A stretch of 42,772 bases of DNA. It comes from Coriobacteriales bacterium (GTDB taxonomy: Bacteria > Actinomycetota > Coriobacteriia > Coriobacteriales > UBA8131). The first letter of the stretch is position 1; each line of letters starts with the position of its first letter. A program made the position numbers and the translations under genes. Shown piece by piece: positions 9,077 to 16,842 of this stretch. Under the pieces are notes generated by a model. It was given only the letters and a program-made list of their open reading frames with translations, was not told where the DNA came from and did no database searches. The stretch is from positions 1 to 42,772 of the forward strand of contig JAISEO010000102.1 in NCBI GenBank assembly GCA_031264075.1. Reading direction: 5' to 3'.

Positions 9077-11416
9077 TTACTGCTTAACCAGGGTTTCGAG
9101 GGTATCATGGTAGACAGCTGCGAGGGCATTGAGCGGCACCGCGACGGCAGCCTTTTGCACGCCTTCAAACACCGTATCAATGGCAAGAACGCTGCCGCCC
9201 ACGTCTCCGATGACGCTGTAGGGCACCTGATGGCCGAGCAACAGCTCCAGGATGGGCTCGACCTGCTCGGGGTCTGCGCTGATGAGGATGCGGCTCGCAC
9301 TCTCCGCAAAGAGCGCGGCCACGGGTGGCACTTCACCGTCAAGCACCACGCTGGCGCCCAGGCTTCCGGCAATACAGCTTTCCGCCAGCGCAACGGCCAG
9401 TCCGCCCTCGCTGAGGTCATGTGCGCTGGCCAGGAGCCGGGCCTGTACGCAGGCACGCACGGCAGCCTGTACCGCTGCTTCGAGGTCGAGGTCGAGCTGC
9501 GGCGGGCTGCCGGCAACCTTGTCGTAACGCGTCTTGAGGTACTCGCTGCCGCCCAGCTCGTCGGTGCACTCCCCTACCAGGATGATAACATCGCCGGCCT
9601 GCTTGAAGGCCGCGTCAAGGGCCACGCTCACATCCTCCAGCACACCCACGATACCGATGGTAGGGGTGGGGTAGATAGCCATGCCAAAGCTCTCGTTATA
9701 AAAACTGACGTTGCCGCTGATAACCGGGATCTTGTAGTGCTTACAGGCATCTGCCAGGCCGCTGACCGCCTGCTCAAAGGTGTAGAAAACCTCCGGTTTT
9801 TCCGGGTTGCCAAAGTTGAGGCAGTCGGTAAGGGCCACCGGCTCGGCACCCACACAGGCAAGATTGCGCATGCCTTCGGCCAGGGCGAGCTGGGCTCCCC
9901 GATAGGGGTCGAGATAGCAGTAGCGCCCGTTGCAGTCGGTGGAGATGGCAATGCCGCGCGTGCTCATCTCGCCCCGTCCGGTGTCGCCGATACGCAGCAC
10001 GGCCGCGTCCGCCCCTGGAAGCAGCACCGTGTTATTCTGTACCTGATGGTCGTACTGCCGCCATATCCAGGCACGCGAGCAGATATTGGAGCTTCCAAGC
10101 AGCGTGAGAAGATCCTGGGTGTAGTCGAGATTGTCCCGCTCCCGCTCCCGCTTTTCTATAAAGGCGAGCGCGTCAAAGCCCTGAGCCTCGTCGAGGTAGG
10201 CAGGACGTCTGCTCTCGGGGTCATACTCCGGTGCGGACTCTGCCAGCATCTCCGCCGGCATATCCGCGACTATCTGCTGTTCTGGTGGCAGACTGCTGTC
10301 GCGCACCACAAAGCGCCCCGTGTCGGTGATGGTGCCAATGCGAGAAGCCGCAACGCCCCAGCGCGTGCAGGTCTCCTCAACTGCCGGCCAATCCTCGGGT
10401 GTGACCACGGCCAACATGCGTTCCTGGCTCTCCGAGACCATGATCTCAAAGGCCTGCATGGCGTCTTCGCGCTGGGGCACCTTGCGCACGTCGATGTCTA
10501 TGCCCACGCCGCCGCGGCTCGCCATCTCTGAGGCCGAACTCGTAAGTCCGGCGGCACCCAGGTCTCCCAGCGCCACGAACCTGCCTGCTTTGAGCAGCTC
10601 CAGGCACACCTCGATGAGCAGTTTTTCTTCAAAGGGGTCGCCCACCTGCACGGCGGGGCGCTTGTTTTCTGCGGCCTCATCAAACTCCTGAGAAGCCAGC
10701 ACGCTCGCGCCCCCTATGCCGTCGCGCCCGGTGGAAGAGCCTATCAGCACCACCAGGTTGCCGGGGCCCGAGCCGATGGCACGGGTGAGCTCGCTCTCGC
10801 GCATGAGCCCCACCGCCATGGCGTTGATGAGGCAGTTGCCCTCGTAGGCATCCTCAAAATACACCTCGCCTCCCACGGTAGGAACGCCCAGGCAGTTGCC
10901 GTAGCCGCCGATTCCCGCCACCGCGCCATCAAAGAGATAGCGCTGACGCGGCTTGTCGAGGCTTCCAAAGCGGAGGCTGTCGAGGCTCGCAATGGGGCGG
11001 GCTCCCATGGTAAAGATGTCGCGAATGATACCGCCCACACCGGTAGCCGCGCCTTCGTAGGGTTCAATGGCGCTGGGGTGGTTGTGGCTCTCCATCTTAA
11101 AGGCCACCGCCCAGCCGTCTCCCACGCCTATGACCCCCGCGTTCTCACCGGGCCCCTGCAAGACCTTGGCGCCCGAGCTGGAAAACTTGCGCAGCTGCTT
11201 CTTGGAATGCTTATACGAACAGTGCTCACTCCACATGAGCGAGTAGATATAGAGCTCGGTAAGGGAAGGGAGCCGCCCCTGCACGGCCAGTATATTGTCA
11301 AACTCATCGGGCTTGAGGCCGAGCGCCACGGCCAGTTCAAGCGCCCGTTTGGGCTCGAGCACGTCCATGCCGTCCGTGACGGGCACGGGGATACCACCGA
11401 GGTCAAGGCCGCTCAT
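9077..11416 (-). CDS. purL: Phosphoribosylformylglycinamidine synthase, large subunit
   Basis: The 779-residue product is the small-type PurL of PurSQL systems. It converts FGAR, glutamine-derived ammonia and ATP to FGAM, step four of purine synthesis. The N-terminal motif LYIYSLMWSEHCSYKHSKKQ (about residues 55-74) is characteristic, and the two AIRS-like halves follow, with glycine-rich ATP-binding segments such as VGGIIRDIFTMGARPIA. The ATG at 11416 overlaps the purQ stop in an ATGA arrangement, implying translational coupling with the glutaminase. Length is normal and no key motif appears to be missing. It acts in the cytoplasm in complex with PurQ and PurS, both encoded directly upstream. 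Confidence 0.98.
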   Translation of the reverse strand: MSGLDLGGIPVPVTDGMDVLEPKRALELAVALGLKPDEFDNILAVQGRLPSLTELYIYSLMWSEHCSYKHSKKQLRKFSSSGAKVLQGPGENAGVIGVGDGWAVAFKMESHNHPSAIEPYEGAATGVGGIIRDIFTMGARPIASLDSLRFGSLDKPRQRYLFDGAVAGIGGYGNCLGVPTVGGEVYFEDAYEGNCLINAMAVGLMRESELTRAIGSGPGNLVVLIGSSTGRDGIGGASVLASQEFDEAAENKRPAVQVGDPFEEKLLIEVCLELLKAGRFVALGDLGAAGLTSSASEMASRGGVGIDIDVRKVPQREDAMQAFEIMVSESQERMLAVVTPEDWPAVEETCTRWGVAASRIGTITDTGRFVVRDSSLPPEQQIVADMPAEMLAESAPEYDPESRRPAYLDEAQGFDALAFIEKRERERDNLDYTQDLLTLLGSSNICSRAWIWRQYDHQVQNNTVLLPGADAAVLRIGDTGRGEMSTRGIAISTDCNGRYCYLDPYRGAQLALAEGMRNLACVGAEPVALTDCLNFGNPEKPEVFYTFEQAVSGLADACKHYKIPVISGNVSFYNESFGMAIYPTPTIGIVGVLEDVSVALDAAFKQAGDVIILVGECTDELGGSEYLKTRYDKVAGSPPQLDLDLEAAVQAAVRACVQARLLASAHDLSEGGLAVALAESCIAGSLGASVVLDGEVPPVAALFAESASRILISADPEQVEPILELLLGHQVPYSVIGDVGGSVLAIDTVFEGVQKAAVAVPLNALAAVYHDTLETLVKQ

Positions 11417-12132
11417 GACACCCCCACCATCCTTCGTACGAGGGAGTTGAACAGTGCTCGTCCGTCCGTGCAGCCACTGATGCCGTCCACCACGCGCTCC
11501 GGGTGAGGCATGAGGCCAAAGACATTGCCCGCGGCGTTGCAGATGCCAGCGATATTGTCCAAGGCGCCGTTGGGAGCTTGGTAGAGCTGGCCGCTGTCGT
11601 CACCGGTATCGTTGTCGTTATCCCCCACGTACCGGAGCACTATCTGTTTGTTGGCGCGCAGAGCTTTGAGCGTATCTGCGTCACAGATATAGTTGCCTTC
11701 GTTATGATTGATGGGTATACGCAGGACTCTGCCCGCGTCCTCTGGCAGGGTCCACAGGCACACACTCTGCTCCACCCTCAGACTCACCGGTTGGCACAGA
11801 AACTTGAGGCCGATGTTCCTGAGCAGGGCACCCGGCAGCAGGTGGGCCTCCGTGAGGATCTGAAAGCCGTTGCAGATACCCATGACCGGGCCACCTGCCT
11901 CGGCAAAGCTCACCACGGCGTCCATGACGGGAGAAAAGCGCGCCACGGCTCCACAGCGGAGGTAGTCGCCATACGAAAAGCCACCGGGAAGCACCAACGC
12001 GTCAAAGCCGTGGAGTTGCCGCTCCTGATGCCAGACATACCGGGCCTCGTAGCCCAGATAGCTGAGCGCGTACTGCACATCCTGCTCACAGTTGGAGCCG
12101 GGAAACACCACTACGCCAAACCTGAACGCCAC
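11413..12132 (-). CDS. purQ: Phosphoribosylformylglycinamidine synthase, glutaminase subunit
   Basis: The 239-residue class I glutamine amidotransferase supplies ammonia to PurL. The start is GTG 12132 with AAGGAGA upstream. It begins with the typical VVVFPGSNCEQD, and shows the oxyanion strand PGGFSYGDYLRCGA (about 49-62), the nucleophile Cys87 in GICNGFQ, and the C-terminal His/Glu pair in MPHPERVVDG. The gene follows purS after a 117-base spacer that holds a large hairpin, and overlaps purL by four bases. The stem-loop just before the start could influence expression relative to purS. Confidence 0.97.
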   Translation of the reverse strand: MAFRFGVVVFPGSNCEQDVQYALSYLGYEARYVWHQERQLHGFDALVLPGGFSYGDYLRCGAVARFSPVMDAVVSFAEAGGPVMGICNGFQILTEAHLLPGALLRNIGLKFLCQPVSLRVEQSVCLWTLPEDAGRVLRIPINHNEGNYICDADTLKALRANKQIVLRYVGDNDNDTGDDSGQLYQAPNGALDNIAGICNAAGNVFGLMPHPERVVDGISGCTDGRALFNSLVRRMVGVS

Positions 12133-12156
12133 ACGCTCTCCTTATCAGGACTCAGA

Positions 12157-12233
12157 GAAGAGGACAGAAAGGGAAGGGCTCTTGAAGGCAGCGTCATGCA
12201 CAATATAAAAGCCCTTCCCTCTGTGACCTCTTC
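12157..12233 (-). other. Large imperfect hairpin between purS and purQ
   Basis: Bases 12157-12180 and 12210-12233 are reverse complements over about 22 of 24 positions, with one bulge on each side. The core AGGGAAGGGCT/AGCCCTTCCCT is perfect over 11 bp, and GAAGAGG/CCTCTTC closes the outer end. The loop is about 29 bases. In the purS-purQ transcript it would fold just upstream of the purQ ribosome binding site. It could be an mRNA processing or stability element, an attenuator, or an intergenic repeat; there is no T-run directly after the stem. Confidence 0.6.
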
Positions 12234-12249
12234 TGCGTTCGCGTTGTAT

Positions 12250-12489
12250 TTACGCGGTGTCTGCATGGATACTGAAATCCTCGATGACCGGATTGGCTAA
12301 CAGCTTCTCGCACATGCTGGTAAGCTCCTCAAGGCCCACCTCGTCGGCGGTTTTGAGTTGGATGTACTTGCCAATCTTGACCTCCTCGATGCCCGTAAAC
12401 CCGAGATTGTCCAGCGCCGCGGCGGCGGTTGCTCCGGCGGGGTCAAAGATGCCCTGCTTGGCGGTGACGTAGATGTCGTAGTGCCTCAA
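12250..12489 (-). CDS. purS: Phosphoribosylformylglycinamidine synthase, PurS subunit
   Basis: A 79-residue protein with the PurS fold pattern: MRHYDIYVTAKQGIFDPAG, then GFTGIEEVKIGKYIQL, then ANPVIEDFSIH. PurS bridges PurQ and PurL and is needed for ammonia transfer in PurSQL systems. The start is TTG 12489. It has GAGGAGC at correct distance and overlaps the stop of the upstream membrane-protein gene as TTGA, so translation is probably coupled. Length is normal for the family. Confidence 0.95.
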   Translation of the reverse strand: MRHYDIYVTAKQGIFDPAGATAAAALDNLGFTGIEEVKIGKYIQLKTADEVGLEELTSMCEKLLANPVIEDFSIHADTA

Positions 12490-13322
12490 GGTTGCTCCTC
12501 GGTCTTCTCGGAAATGGCCAGTTCCCCTGGGTCGGCATCCTCCTTGGGCTTGCTGCGCCTGAAGGGGAGCTTGGAGTTTGCGCGCTTGAGTTCCTTCTGG
12601 GCCTTTCTGGATTCCTCCAGGAGTGCCGCGGCTTCTTTTTTCTGCGCTTCGTGCTTCTGTTGCTTGGGGCTACCCTTGCTCCCGGAAATCTCTTTCTGAT
12701 GCGCCTTTTGCAGCTTGCGGATCTTGGCGTAATCCAACACGATGGCGCTGATGACCGCAACGTAGGCCACGCCCATGGGCACCATCATGCCCATGCCGTC
12801 CATAAACGCCGGATCACTGAAGTTGATGACGAACGACGAGACAATAGCCACGATGCCGATGCCCATCAACACCCAGTAGATTTTTTTGAGGCGGCGATAC
12901 TGCGGCGTGTCGGGGCCCTTTGGCCTCGCCGGCGGCGACGCGTTTGCGCTTTTAGCCGCTGTCGAGCCAGAGCCAGCCGGGCCGGTGGATTTTGTGGAGG
13001 ACGGAGGGTCGGGAATGAGGAAGCGCTTGACCTTGTCCAGCACCCCAGCTTGTTTGGGCTCTTCCACTTCTTCGCCGGCAGCAATACGTGCCTGACGCTC
13101 ACGCTCCTCCGCCTTGCGCCTGCGTTCGGCCTCTTTTGCCGCGAGTTGGGCATCGCGTTTTTTGTGAGCCGCCTTGCGCTCCTGCTTTGTCGTTGGTTTC
13201 ATTGCAATATGAACCGACGAGGCAGCCTCGGCCTTGGGCTTGAGCTTTGCCGCCGACTTGCGGGTCTTTCCCTGTGGGCCGTCGCCTTGGTAGCGTTCAT
13301 TCATCGGGTTGCGCTGTGCCAT
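12486..13322 (-). CDS. Coiled-coil membrane protein inside the pur cluster
   Basis: A 278-residue protein starting at ATG 13322 (a second ATG at residue 7 is possible). Residues 1-115 are highly charged, rich in Lys, Arg, Glu and Ala (KKRDAQLAAKEAERRRKAEERERQ), consistent with a coiled coil. A Pro/Ser/Ala linker follows. Two transmembrane helices (about 146-165 and 180-200) are separated by FSDPAFMDGMGM. The C-terminus is again Lys/Glu-rich. I do not recognise a characterised family. It overlaps purS by four bases (TTGA), so it is tightly coupled to purine genes; whether it works with them is unknown. It may simply be a conserved actinobacterial membrane protein carried in the operon. Confidence 0.85.
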   Translation of the reverse strand: MAQRNPMNERYQGDGPQGKTRKSAAKLKPKAEAASSVHIAMKPTTKQERKAAHKKRDAQLAAKEAERRRKAEERERQARIAAGEEVEEPKQAGVLDKVKRFLIPDPPSSTKSTGPAGSGSTAAKSANASPPARPKGPDTPQYRRLKKIYWVLMGIGIVAIVSSFVINFSDPAFMDGMGMMVPMGVAYVAVISAIVLDYAKIRKLQKAHQKEISGSKGSPKQQKHEAQKKEAAALLEESRKAQKELKRANSKLPFRRSKPKEDADPGELAISEKTEEQP

Positions 13323-13438
13323 TACTCTCTACTCCACTCACTCACTCACACGCAGAGTCACGCGTGTCTGTTTGGCGGTTGTGCCGTATTGTCCTGCTCC
13401 TACGCTTGGAGAAGCGATGCTTACTCATCACCTTCCTA

Positions 13439-14350
13439 TCATAGCAAATCAGCCGCGGGAATGAACCGCTCGTTGGTGAGCATCTCGTAGGCCTGCACAT
13501 ATTTGCGTGAGGTTTGCTCTACGACAGAGGGAGGAAGGGGCGGGGGCATGTCCGGCTCTGCCGTTCTGTCCCAGTTGGCCGTGAGCCAATCCCGCACGAA
13601 TTGTTTGTCGTATGAGGGCTGCTCCCTGCCCGGCGTGTAGCCGTCTTTGGGCCAGAAGCGCGATGAGTCCGGAGTGAGCACCTCGTCGGCGAGGAGTATC
13701 TGTGCCGTGCTGCCGGTGCCCACGCGGCCAAACTCAAACTTGGTGTCAGCGATAATGAGGCCCCGGGCATCGGCTATGTCCCGCGCGCGCGCGTAGAGGG
13801 CAAGGGAGAGCCTGCGCAGCGCCGCCGCGTCCTGTTCTCCGAGGCGCTCCACCGTCTGTTCATAGGAGATATTCTCGTCGTGAGAGCCCAGCTCCGCCTT
13901 GCTGGAGGGGGTGTAGAGGGGTGGCACGAGGCGGCTCGAGTTCGTAAGCCCCTGTGGGAGCTCAATGCCGCAGACGGTGCCACTGGCCTCGTACTCTTTA
14001 AGGCCGCTGCCAGCCAGATAGCCTCGCGCAATGCATTCCACCGGAAACATACGCGCCTTCTTAACCAGCATGAAGCGCCCGGCCAGTTCGTTGGCATAGG
14101 CAGTAAACGGCTCCGGCAGACAGGCAATATCGGCAGAGACACAATGGTTGGGAACAAGGTCCGCCAGCTGCCTGAACCAGAACAGCGAGAGCCGCGTGAG
14201 CACCTCGCCCTTATACGGTATCTCGCTCGGCAATACGTAGTCAAAGGCAGAGATACGGTCGCTGGCCACGAACAGCAGCTGCTCTCCGAGGTCATACAGG
14301 TCGCGGACCTTGCCCTGTGCGGTTGGTGTAATGTCGGTGGCGAGCGTCAT
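13439..14350 (-). CDS. purC: Phosphoribosylaminoimidazole-succinocarboxamide synthase
   Basis: PurC joins CAIR and aspartate with ATP to give SAICAR in purine synthesis. The 303-residue product has the family markers GKVRDLYDLG and ASDRISAFDYVLPSEIPYKG near the N-terminus, PVECIARGYLAGSGLKEY (about 105-125), and IADTKFEFG. It is of the longer yeast-like type. I prefer ATG 14350 (GGGAG eight bases upstream) over the in-frame GTG 14356. The gene begins 18 bases after the histidine kinase stop, suggesting read-through from the two-component genes. The 116-base spacer after it (13323-13438) holds CACTC-type short repeats but no clear regulatory element. Confidence 0.97.
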   Translation of the reverse strand: MTLATDITPTAQGKVRDLYDLGEQLLFVASDRISAFDYVLPSEIPYKGEVLTRLSLFWFRQLADLVPNHCVSADIACLPEPFTAYANELAGRFMLVKKARMFPVECIARGYLAGSGLKEYEASGTVCGIELPQGLTNSSRLVPPLYTPSSKAELGSHDENISYEQTVERLGEQDAAALRRLSLALYARARDIADARGLIIADTKFEFGRVGTGSTAQILLADEVLTPDSSRFWPKDGYTPGREQPSYDKQFVRDWLTANWDRTAEPDMPPPLPPSVVEQTSRKYVQAYEMLTNERFIPAADLL

Positions 14351-14368
14351 GTGCACTTCTCCCGTGGT

Positions 14369-15448
14369 CTATTCGCTGAGCGGCAGACTGATGACAAAAC
14401 TGCTCCCCAGGCCCAGCTGGCTGGTTACAGCAATCGTACCCTTATGGATATCGACGATCTCGCGCACCATGGCAAGTCCTATGCCCATGCCGCCGGCGTC
14501 ACTTGTGGGATTGCTCCCGATGCGCTGGAACTTCTTGAAGATGGTGTCCAGATCGTCCTCGCCGATACCAACGCCGGTGTCTGCCACCTCCAGCTCTGCG
14601 TTGTTGTCCTGCCGGCGCACGACGACGCGCACGCGCCCGCCCTCGGGGGTATAGCGTATCGCGTTGGAGAGGAGGTTGGCCACGGCCTGGCGTATCATGT
14701 CCGGGTCGGCGTAGATGAACACGCCCGTGTCGGCGACATAATCGAGCACCAGGCCCGATTCCTCCACCAAGAGCCGATAGTTGGAGATAAGGCGGGTGAT
14801 GAGCTTTTCCAGGTCAAGCCTGCGGGGGTGGGCCTCCACCATGCGAGCCTCGAGGCGCGAGAGTCTGAGCTGGGCTTCTACCAGGCGTCCCAGGCGGAGC
14901 ACCTCGGAGTTAACCGTAACGAGATGCTCAAAGTCGGCGGGCATGATGCCATCGATCATTGCCTCGAGGTTGGCCTGCATGGCCATGAGCGGTGTGCGCA
15001 GCTCGTGGGCCACATCCACGGTTATCTGGCGCTCATACTCGGCGTTGCGTTGAATGGTGTCGGCCATCTCGTCAAGCGTTGAACCGAGCTGCCCCATCTC
15101 GTCGTAGCCCGTAAAGCCGGTGCGCGCGGAGTAGTCTCCCCGTTTTATCTCGTTGACCGTATCGATGATCTTTGCGATGGGCACGGTAATGCCGCGCGCG
15201 GAAAAGAGCCCGAACACCGTGGCGGGAATAACCGCGAGCACGGCAGCTATGCCCAGCCCCAGATACGACTCGGGAGTCAGAATGGTACCGCCGGCCACGG
15301 TTATGACGATCTGGACAGCGGCCAGGATGGCGGCGGTGACAAGCGCTACCATCGCAAAGGTCACCACGAGGCGGGTGGTGGTGGAGAAACGGTGGATACC
15401 GTAGCTCTCGACCTCCGGGACAGCTGTGTCTGCTGGATCGTCAACCAT
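14369..15448 (-). CDS. Sensor histidine kinase
   Basis: A 359-residue membrane kinase. The frame stays open far upstream, over the regulator gene's repeat region, but the plausible start is ATG 15448, 16 bases after the regulator stop. Transmembrane helices lie at about 26-51 and 63-85 with only a short outside loop, so extracellular sensing would be minimal. A HAMP linker follows (about 86-138). The phosphoacceptor is His148 in DVAHELRTPL. The ATPase domain shows the N box NLLSNAIRYTPEGG, G1 VADTGVGIGEDDLD and G2 GGMGIGLAMVREI. It should phosphorylate the OmpR-type regulator encoded immediately upstream. The signal is unknown. Confidence 0.93.
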   Translation of the reverse strand: MVDDPADTAVPEVESYGIHRFSTTTRLVVTFAMVALVTAAILAAVQIVITVAGGTILTPESYLGLGIAAVLAVIPATVFGLFSARGITVPIAKIIDTVNEIKRGDYSARTGFTGYDEMGQLGSTLDEMADTIQRNAEYERQITVDVAHELRTPLMAMQANLEAMIDGIMPADFEHLVTVNSEVLRLGRLVEAQLRLSRLEARMVEAHPRRLDLEKLITRLISNYRLLVEESGLVLDYVADTGVFIYADPDMIRQAVANLLSNAIRYTPEGGRVRVVVRRQDNNAELEVADTGVGIGEDDLDTIFKKFQRIGSNPTSDAGGMGIGLAMVREIVDIHKGTIAVTSQLGLGSSFVISLPLSE

Positions 15449-15464
15449 GCGGCGAGTCGCGCAC

Positions 15465-16358
15465 TCAGGCCTTGGGCGAGCTGTCGGGTGAGCTGTCAGA
15501 TGTGGCGTCGGACGCGCTGTCTGCTGAGTCTTTCGGGGAGCTGTCAGGGGCGGCATCGGGTGAACTGTCTGCTGAGCTGTCGGGTGAGTCTTTGGGCGAG
15601 CTGTTGCGTGAGCTGTCTGATGAACTGTCTGCTGAGCTGTCAGGGGAACTGCCGACAGAGCCGTCCGACGCGCCCAGCTCAAAACGATATCCGATGCCGT
15701 GCACGGTAAAGAGCCACCGGGGGTTCTTGGGGTCGTCACCGAGCTTGGCCCGCAGGTTTTTGAGGTGGCTGTCGATGCTGCGCTCATAGCCCTCAAAGTC
15801 GTAGCCCAACACCTTGCGCACCAGCTCGCTGCGGGTAAAGACGCGGCCCGGTTGCTTTGCCAGGGTAACAAGCAGCTTATACTCGCTGGCCGTCATGTCA
15901 ATCTGAGCACCCTTCTCAAAGACCTTGTGCCCGGCGACGTCAATGATGATGTCTCCCAGATCGATCTTCTGGGCATCCTCGTTGCCACCTGCCCTCCGGA
16001 GCAGCGCCCGCACCCGGGCCACAAGCTCACGGGGAGAAAAGGGCTTGACCAGATAGTCATCGGCCCCCAGCTCAAGGCCCACGACCTTATCCTCAACGGT
16101 TCCCTTCGCAGTCAGCACGATGATGGGCACGGTTGAGGTCTCGCGAATCTTATTGCATACCTCCTCACCGGAGAGCCGCGGCAACATGAGATCCAGAACA
16201 ATGAGATCAAACTCGTTCTGCCCAAACTTTTCCAAGGCAATGACGCCGTCCTCAGCAGGAGTTACGGAATACTTCTCGTGCTCCAGATAGGCCTGAACGG
16301 CATCACGGATAGGCTTCTCATCCTCAACGAGGAGAATGTGTTTGCCTTCTTCGGTCAT
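15465..16358 (-). CDS. OmpR-family response regulator with Ser/Asp/Pro-rich tail
   Basis: 297 residues, start ATG 16358 with AAGGAGA seven bases upstream. The receiver domain (about 6-118) has the acidic pair E12/D13, phosphoacceptor Asp56 in LIVLDLMLP, Thr83 and Lys105. The winged-helix domain (about 130-229) ends in FTVHGIGYRFEL, which is where most relatives stop. Here another 67 residues follow, built of SSPD, SSAD and SPKD repeats and ending in SSPKA. The tail is not explained by readthrough, since the stop and the kinase gene follow normally. It may be a disordered linker or a phosphorylatable tail; its role is unknown. It heads the run of genes that includes the purine genes. Confidence 0.93.
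   Translation of the reverse strand: MTEEGKHILLVEDEKPIRDAVQAYLEHEKYSVTPAEDGVIALEKFGQNEFDLIVLDLMLPRLSGEEVCNKIRETSTVPIIVLTAKGTVEDKVVGLELGADDYLVKPFSPRELVARVRALLRRAGGNEDAQKIDLGDIIIDVAGHKVFEKGAQIDMTASEYKLLVTLAKQPGRVFTRSELVRKVLGYDFEGYERSIDSHLKNLRAKLGDDPKNPRWLFTVHGIGYRFELGASDGSVGSSPDSSADSSSDSSRNSSPKDSPDSSADSSPDAAPDSSPKDSADSASDATSDSSPDSSPKA
15468..15668 (-). repeat. Degenerate repeats encoding the regulator tail
   Basis: On the plus strand this reads as many imperfect copies of GAGCTGTC(A/T)G-type units of 9 to 12 bases, all in the same frame, giving Ser/Asp/Pro/Ala/Lys repeats. The pattern suggests expansion by slippage. Confidence 0.75.
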
Positions 16359-16410
16359 AGCTTTCTCCTTGCTTATCCGCCCGCAGCAGCTTCTTACCGG
16401 CGCTCTTCAC

Positions 16411-16439
16411 ATAATAAAAAGGTTGCAGAAGCGTGCCAA
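16411..16439 (-). promoter_or_regulatory. Sigma-70-type promoter for the regulator/kinase/pur run
   Basis: Read on the minus strand: TTGGCA at 16439-16434, a 17-base spacer, then TATTAT at 16416-16411; each box matches the consensus at five of six positions. The predicted start is near 16404, leaving a leader of about 45 bases before the regulator ATG. Confidence 0.6.
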
Positions 16440-16501
16440 CAGAATGTCTGCTGGTATTGTAGCATGTTGTGACAGAGGAGAGACGGGGCTGAAATGGGCG
16501 T

Positions 16502-16530
16502 TTGACCGATGAGGAGATATGTGACAGAAT
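16502..16530 (+). promoter_or_regulatory. Promoter of the toxin-antitoxin pair
   Basis: TTGACC at 16502-16507, a 17-base spacer, and CAGAAT at 16525-16530. The -10 box lies inside the left arm of the operator palindrome, so a bound repressor would block RNA polymerase. Confidence 0.45.
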
Positions 16531-16552
16531 GTAGTAATGTTGCTACATTCTG
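16525..16552. promoter_or_regulatory. Operator palindrome for toxin-antitoxin autoregulation
   Basis: CAGAATGTAG (16525-16534) and CTACATTCTG (16543-16552) are perfect 10-bp inverted arms around TAATGTTG. Antitoxins of the Phd/YefM type bind such dyads in their own promoter, and this one covers the likely -10 box and start site about 40 bases before the antitoxin gene. Confidence 0.7.
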
Positions 16553-16593
16553 CACGGCAAGTACGTTTCGTAAAGGAAAAGGAGGTGGCTTTC

Positions 16594-16842
16594 ATGACGG
16601 CCATGACTGCTCGAGAGTTTAACCAACACACGGGAAAGGCTAAGTATCTGGCCCGCGACGAGCCCGTGTTCATCACCGAGCGCGGCACCATCAGATACGT
16701 TTTGCTCAACTTCGACGAATATCGGGGCCTTGCAAAGCCTCCAAAGACGCTCAGCGATTCCTTCGCAATGGATGAAAACGACTATTTTGACTATGGGTTT
16801 TCTCGTCTTGAAGGAAACTTCAGAGAGATTGATCTCAGATGA
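16594..16842 (+). CDS. Antitoxin, Phd/YefM family
   Basis: 82 residues from ATG 16594, chosen for the strong AAGGAGGTGG site; the frame extends upstream but without a comparable signal. The start MTAMTAREFNQHTGKAKYLA and the strand VFITERGTIRYVLLNFDEY match Phd/YefM antitoxins, where the N-terminal half dimerises and binds DNA. The acidic, aromatic C-terminus (SFAMDENDYFDYGFSRLEGN) is the likely toxin-neutralising tail. Its stop overlaps the toxin start as ATGA. It should repress its own operon through the palindrome at 16525-16552, more strongly when bound to toxin. Confidence 0.88.
   Translation: MTAMTAREFNQHTGKAKYLARDEPVFITERGTIRYVLLNFDEYRGLAKPPKTLSDSFAMDENDYFDYGFSRLEGNFREIDLR

Noticed and set aside
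9056-10531. 491-codon open frame on the plus strand
   Set aside because: Antisense to purL.
15449-15871. Longer N-terminus for the histidine kinase
   Set aside because: It would be the out-of-frame reading of the response regulator's own coding region and repeats; the kinase's membrane domain begins after ATG 15448.
16407-16709. 100-codon open frame on the minus strand over the toxin-antitoxin promoter
   Set aside because: It covers the operator palindrome and promoters of both flanking operons and lacks a ribosome binding site.
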